Shown piece after piece: positions 7,901 through 9,347 of a DNA stretch of 9,347 bases (within the stretch, counting starts at the first letter, position 1; each line of letters starts with the position of its first letter). The stretch comes from UBA1724 sp016302315 (GTDB taxonomy: Bacteria; Verrucomicrobiota; Lentisphaeria; Oligosphaerales; Oligosphaeraceae). The stretch is taken from assembly GCA_016302315.1 (NCBI GenBank), contig JAEDNW010000098.1, positions 1 to 9,347 of the forward strand, read 5' to 3'. Position numbers and translations under genes: made by a program. Below the pieces are notes generated by a model. It worked only from the letters and a program-made list of their open reading frames with translations. It did not search any database and was not told the origin of the DNA.

Positions 7901-8026
7901 TTCCGATTCTGCGCCGTGGTGATGGATGACGATGAGGGCAGCGGACAGTCCTACTTCTATCAGCTCTCCCCCGGCATCACCGGCTCCAAAAACGTGAACC
8001 TCATGCCCATCTTCCGCCTGCCCTAA
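4970..8026 (+). CDS. Exported multi-domain glycoside hydrolase, clan-A-like barrel with CBM4/9-like and CBM9-like modules
   Basis: A 1018-aa protein. Residues 1 to about 27 form a signal peptide (MLRK, then a Leu/Ala-rich core); the Cys in the core does not sit in a good lipobox, so it is probably periplasmic or secreted. Residues about 28-190 resemble a CBM4/9 jelly roll (NLFSGDNGYELG, then WILLEY and FCLDGVQLEEGT). After a linker beta domain, residues about 301-640 read as a clan-A TIM barrel: YMGVNSAI, CLWWRSLMPAPDRVDYEDIL, LLEIGGEDEL with Glu422 as possible acid/base, and PFVSEYGF with Glu557 as possible nucleophile, 135 residues apart. Residues about 823-1018 resemble a CBM9/DOMON-type module (WIRWDGA, IWDGDCLQIAL). 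The CAZy family is not recognised with certainty and the substrate is unknown. ATG 4970 lacks a ribosome site, but the signal peptide begins there. Leucine codons shift from CTG to CTC along the gene. Confidence 0.82.
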   Translation: MLRKPFSLLASLLALLCLGSLSFSLPAENLFSGDNGYELGLGYFRRPWFNGTMNLEVREAEDAPQGKAYGYSVTAPGQSIGLSGDRMTLKRNVPYVLSLWVRASRPQEIRMGTVHEGWKDTQFHPFTATPQWQRISLPFTVGFDDVYWILLEYTNKGEEELEFCLDGVQLEEGTEATPFSSPAKCLTMSNLKGGVTGIYFVGEPVEMTLGAIASEEGEKELRCRVAVTNYRGETVFSQEVSSLWEEGYFKRNLSLPGELPGLYVLRCQWLDGEGTEVGKSECSYAVVRPPVEEHDPEVEPYMGVNSAIFAGVKRVGTRWVEICLWWRSLMPAPDRVDYEDILSRIRNAKSQGYFVKLSLVHLPATPDWAHRPEEVAEAKSWGLTPSMGLFSTEEALEKLSVAFEELIRRAGTDIDLLEIGGEDELISGSEPYYRRKYPQDVIHGIVHGPVCRDLARITTVYLQAARRARPDILIACGRPSGGSAAYPDFEFSRLVLEKVEGEFQFFPMDCYSFRMRYLNEDNMPNIGSPNLEFPGVFQRANRMTHTYLQGQRPFVSEYGFAIDNRLSADHPLQQEECRRMLSAALTAKLLGSPFFFWFNTFGCIEDKVFDYGMWHVDQPMLLIPAMNQLCRVVEDVRQYDSRLGEAEGNLKMGVFGQKNRAILALWTEFRDNPVTLTLPQDTQHLDFLGNPLPALKGDEATATKLPQYFVLEGENAYEQLRQAMEKAEDRNVNLSARVHLTEENTCTVILQCAQRDSQAAAQCTVKFPDGTEKTLKKPANTPYPWRGKVEIPENTWEMEMLLQDDRGITAHRSLSFPVHPLQMGNNTVANFGDQRSHILPPDPWIRWDGAQDLGGKVAIQVTPDQLILTADVQDDLHFNQKDGQQIWDGDCLQIALVTRVELQTENTGGNYGARDLEITIALANGTPQSAIYAGTEVISSLTPGRDFQVERDEEAKVTRYRLTLSRQTLGLNRPGRTFRFCAVVMDDDEGSGQSYFYQLSPGITGSKNVNLMPIFRLP

Positions 8027-8064
8027 CCCCGAAACTCACGGGAACAGATAAACGCCCCACCCAC

Positions 8065-8100
8065 AACACCCCCGGCCCACAAACCCGGGGGTGTTTTTTT
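8065..8100 (+). terminator. Rho-independent terminator of the exported enzyme gene
   Basis: AACACCCCCGG (8065-8075) pairs perfectly with 8085-8095 (11 bp, 9-nt loop), and T continues through 8100. It starts about 40 bases after the stop codon. Confidence 0.92.
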
Positions 8101-8110
8101 GCCAACAACA

Positions 8111-8160
8111 CAAGGGGCACGGGGGATTTTACCTCGCCGTGCAAAACAAGACCTCCCTTG
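8111..8160. other. Compound inverted repeat after the terminator
   Basis: A continuous left arm, CAAGGG plus GCACGG (8111-8122), is complementary to two separate right arms: CCGTGC (8137-8142) and CCCTTG (8155-8160). This makes a 12-bp stem interrupted on one side by a 12-nt bulge. No open frame or known feature explains it. It lies between the terminator and the first dispersed repeat and may be part of that element. Confidence 0.35.
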
Positions 8161-8189
8161 CCCAGGGGGAATCTTGACGCTGCCACACT

Positions 8190-8290
8190 CCCCCGCTTGC
8201 GGGGGGCACAGAGGGCATCCTCATGAACCCCGCCCGTAGGGGTGGCAGGATCGATAGACGGGGGTGGAGCGGAGCGGGAACCCTCGGGGG
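8190..8290 (+). repeat. Multi-hairpin intergenic repeat, copy A
   Basis: The most complete early copy. Order of parts: H1, CCCCCGC-TT-GCGGGGG (8190-8205); H1b, GAGG-GCAT-CCTC (8211-8222); H2, ACCCC/GGGGT (8227-8231 with 8239-8243); the core GGTGGCAGGATCGATAGAC (8241-8259); H3, GGGT/ACCC (8262-8265 with 8280-8283). The core is identical over 19 bases to copy B and matches copy C at 17 of 19. Open frames through it on either strand are by-products. The remainder of 8101-8484 holds no gene. Confidence 0.8.
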
Positions 8291-8369
8291 ATAGCAGGCA
8301 AAATGATTCACAGAATCCAGCGCTCCAGACATATTGGCATTCCCGCATATAGAGTATTTTCATATCATA

Positions 8370-8397
8370 TTCTCACGGAACAATTCCCATATATAGT
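8370..8397 (+). promoter_or_regulatory. Candidate sigma-70 promoter for the zinc-ribbon gene
   Basis: TTCTCA (8370-8375) matches the -35 box at 4 of 6 bases, a 16-nt spacer follows, then TATAGT (8392-8397) matches the -10 box at 5 of 6. It lies in an AT-rich stretch about 90 nt before the ATG at 8485. Other -10-like hexamers nearby make the exact site uncertain. Confidence 0.4.
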
Positions 8398-8445
8398 ATG
8401 CCATAAATCGGAACTCGGAAGTAAAGACCGCAATTCCATATTAAC

Positions 8446-8459
8446 AAGAAATCCTTCTT
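8446..8459 (+). promoter_or_regulatory. Shared palindrome upstream of the zinc-ribbon gene
   Basis: AAGAA (8446-8450), ATCC, TTCTT (8455-8459): a perfect 5-bp inverted repeat ending 25 nt from the ATG and 14 nt before the strong AGGAGG site (8474-8479). Compared with AAGGA/TCCTT upstream of the other genes, a G-C pair is replaced by A-T on both arms, so the symmetry is kept. Confidence 0.35.
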
Positions 8460-8484
8460 CCCGAAACTCAAGCAGGAGGAAACC

Positions 8485-8682
8485 ATGAAGACGAGAATTG
8501 CATGTCCAATTTGCGGATTCAAAGCGGAAATTGATGACTTTGAGGAAGGAAGCACAGTCGAATGCCCTCAATGTGCAGAAAGATTCCAGCTGGAAATGTC
8601 GGTTATAGATACGGAAACTTCTGACGAGGCAAAGGAAGAAATCCCGGAATCCCAGGAAACCTTGCCCCCATCCCCCCCGTAG
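8485..8682 (+). CDS. Zinc-ribbon protein; N-terminal part of a frame-broken membrane protein
   Basis: An intact 65-aa frame with a strong AGGAGG site 5 nt before its ATG. Cys7, Cys10, Cys27 and Cys30 form two CxxC knuckles (CPIC and CPQC), the pattern of a zinc ribbon, followed by an acidic Glu/Pro-rich stretch. It ends at TAG directly after a run of seven C (8672-8678) in the middle of a low-complexity linker. The linker and a two-helix membrane domain continue in the -1 frame (8679-9092), so this is very likely the front of one 202-aa protein and not a complete gene. Codon use and base composition are clearly more AT-rich than in the neighbours. No function can be given; zinc-ribbon-plus-membrane proteins of this shape are generally uncharacterised. 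Confidence 0.75.
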   Translation: MKTRIACPICGFKAEIDDFEEGSTVECPQCAERFQLEMSVIDTETSDEAKEEIPESQETLPPSPP

Positions 8683-9092
8683 CCCCCGTCCCTGCAGAGC
8701 TCCCGCCACAGGAACAAGAATCCAAAGCAAAAGAAGAGAAGGAGGAAAAACCACAAGAAGATTCATCCGGACAAACACAGGAAGGAGAGTCTACGCTCAA
8801 CGAGTTTCCCGAAGGAAAATACCATCAACCTATCCTTTCTGGATTTATAGAAATTTTTATTTTCCTTGATCTTGTCGTAGTTGGTTTGTTTTCTTTGTAC
8901 ATGTTTTCAGAAGGCAATGGATTGTCCAAAACCATTGGCTTTGTGGCGCTCATCATCACCATCATTATCGACTTGTTTATTTACGGCTTTGCACAAATAT
9001 TGAACTACATCGGGGAAATCCGCTTCCATTCCATCCGCCAAACCAATCTGCTGATAAAGATTCTAAGGGAAACGCAGTCGCCACGAGATTGA
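8679..9092 (+). pseudogene. C-terminal two-helix membrane part of the zinc-ribbon protein, out of frame
   Basis: From GTA at 8679 the frame is open for 137 codons to the TGA at 9090-9092. It continues the proline/glutamate linker (VAPVPAELPPQEQES), then an acidic region, then two hydrophobic helices (about residues 117-141 and 150-170 of the restored protein) and a conserved-looking cytoplasmic tail (ILNYIGEIRFHSIRQTNLL). It has no ribosome site of its own; an internal TTG (8886) or ATG (8901) would cut into the first helix. One extra C in the C7 run, or -1 slippage on it, would join it to the zinc ribbon. It could be a true pseudogene, a phase-variable gene, a frameshifted gene or a sequencing error. 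Confidence 0.7.
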
Positions 9093-9102
9093 TTCGTCCA
9101 AT

Positions 9103-9160
9103 CCCGTTCTGCGGGGTGGCAGGATCGATAGACAGGGGTGGAGCGCAGCAGGAACCCCCG
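9103..9160 (+). repeat. Multi-hairpin intergenic repeat, copy B (5'-truncated)
   Basis: Starts only 10 bases after the zinc-ribbon frame ends. H1 is missing. H2 here is CCCG/CGGG (9103-9106 with 9112-9115) with a different loop; the core at 9115-9133 is identical to copy A; H3 is GGGGT/ACCCC (9135-9139 with 9154-9158). Confidence 0.75.
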
Positions 9161-9200
9161 GAGGTGGGGGATGCAGCCCGGGAAACCCGTGGCGGGACAT

Positions 9201-9305
9201 TCCCCCGCTTGCGGGGGACACAGGGGGCATCCTCATGAACCCCGGCAGGGGTGGGAGGATCGCTAGACGGGGGTGCGGGAGGCCCGCAGGGACGACCAAA
9301 CCCCC
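9201..9305 (+). repeat. Multi-hairpin intergenic repeat, copy C
   Basis: Contains H1 (CCCCCGC-TT-GCGGGGG, 9202-9217), H1b with a G-T wobble (9223-9226 with 9231-9234), H2 ACCCC-GGCA-GGGGT (9239-9252), a core with two changes (9250-9268), and H3 GGGGGT/ACCCCC (9269-9274 with 9300-9305) enclosing an extra GCGGG/CCCGC hairpin not present in A or B. Confidence 0.75.
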
Positions 9306-9328
9306 GGTAAGGCCAAAAATACGATCCG

Positions 9329-9347
9329 AACCCCGTGGGCGGGGTGG
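9329..9347 (+). repeat. Multi-hairpin intergenic repeat, copy D, cut by window end
   Basis: AACCCCG, TGGG, CGGGGTGG is the H2 hairpin followed by the first bases of the core, as in copies A and C but with another loop. The rest lies beyond the window. Confidence 0.5.

Noticed and set aside
8001..8363. Minus-strand frame through repeat copy A
   Set aside because: It runs through the terminator and repeat hairpins; similar peptides arise from copies B and C only because the DNA is repeated.
8264..8488. A 74-codon plus-strand frame ending over the zinc-ribbon start
   Set aside because: Begins inside repeat copy A, has no ribosome site, and covers the likely promoter and palindrome of the real gene.
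9063..9299. Minus-strand frame through repeat copies B and C
   Set aside because: Repeat-derived, Pro-rich, no ribosome site, and overlaps the end of the zinc-ribbon frame.
8190..9347. CRISPR array
   Set aside because: Copies are long, unevenly spaced and truncated, with hairpin modules and a gene between them, not short repeats with equal spacers; no cas gene.

Overview
The window looks like chromosomal DNA of a GC-rich carbohydrate-degrading bacterium. Its two giant glycoside hydrolases (a GH106-like enzyme and a secreted multi-domain TIM-barrel enzyme) are of kinds common in Lentisphaerota, Kiritimatiellota and Planctomycetota. Taxonomy is an inference from gene type and composition; no rRNA or other marker is present.

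Layout. 1-231: 3' end of xseB (exonuclease VII small subunit). 232-496: non-coding, with a nested hairpin element (304-358) and the strong terminator of nagB. 497-1285 (minus): nagB, glucosamine-6-phosphate deaminase. 1286-1572: divergent control region. 1573-4683 (plus): GH106-like enzyme of 1036 aa without an export signal. 4684-4969: non-coding leader rich in inverted repeats. 4970-8026 (plus): exported enzyme of 1018 aa with carbohydrate-binding modules at both ends of a clan-A-like barrel, followed by a textbook terminator. 8101-8290: structured DNA, including the first copy of a multi-hairpin repeat. 8485-9092: an AT-richer gene for a zinc-ribbon, two-helix membrane protein whose frame is broken at a run of seven C. 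9103-9347: three more copies of the repeat, the last cut by the window edge.

How the genes may work together: exported and intracellular glycosidases plus an amino-sugar deaminase suggest a small locus that degrades a glycan and sends amino sugar to glycolysis. The substrate cannot be read from sequence.

Most unusual points: (1) a short palindrome of form AAGRA-RTCC-TYCTT lies upstream of all four genes whose starts are in the window, at 20-25 nt from the start codon in three, with paired substitutions that keep its arms complementary; (2) a modular repeat whose hairpins persist although their sequences change; (3) a zinc-ribbon membrane gene split at C7 in a context that formally fits a -1 slippery heptamer; (4) a codon-usage switch inside the 1018-aa gene.
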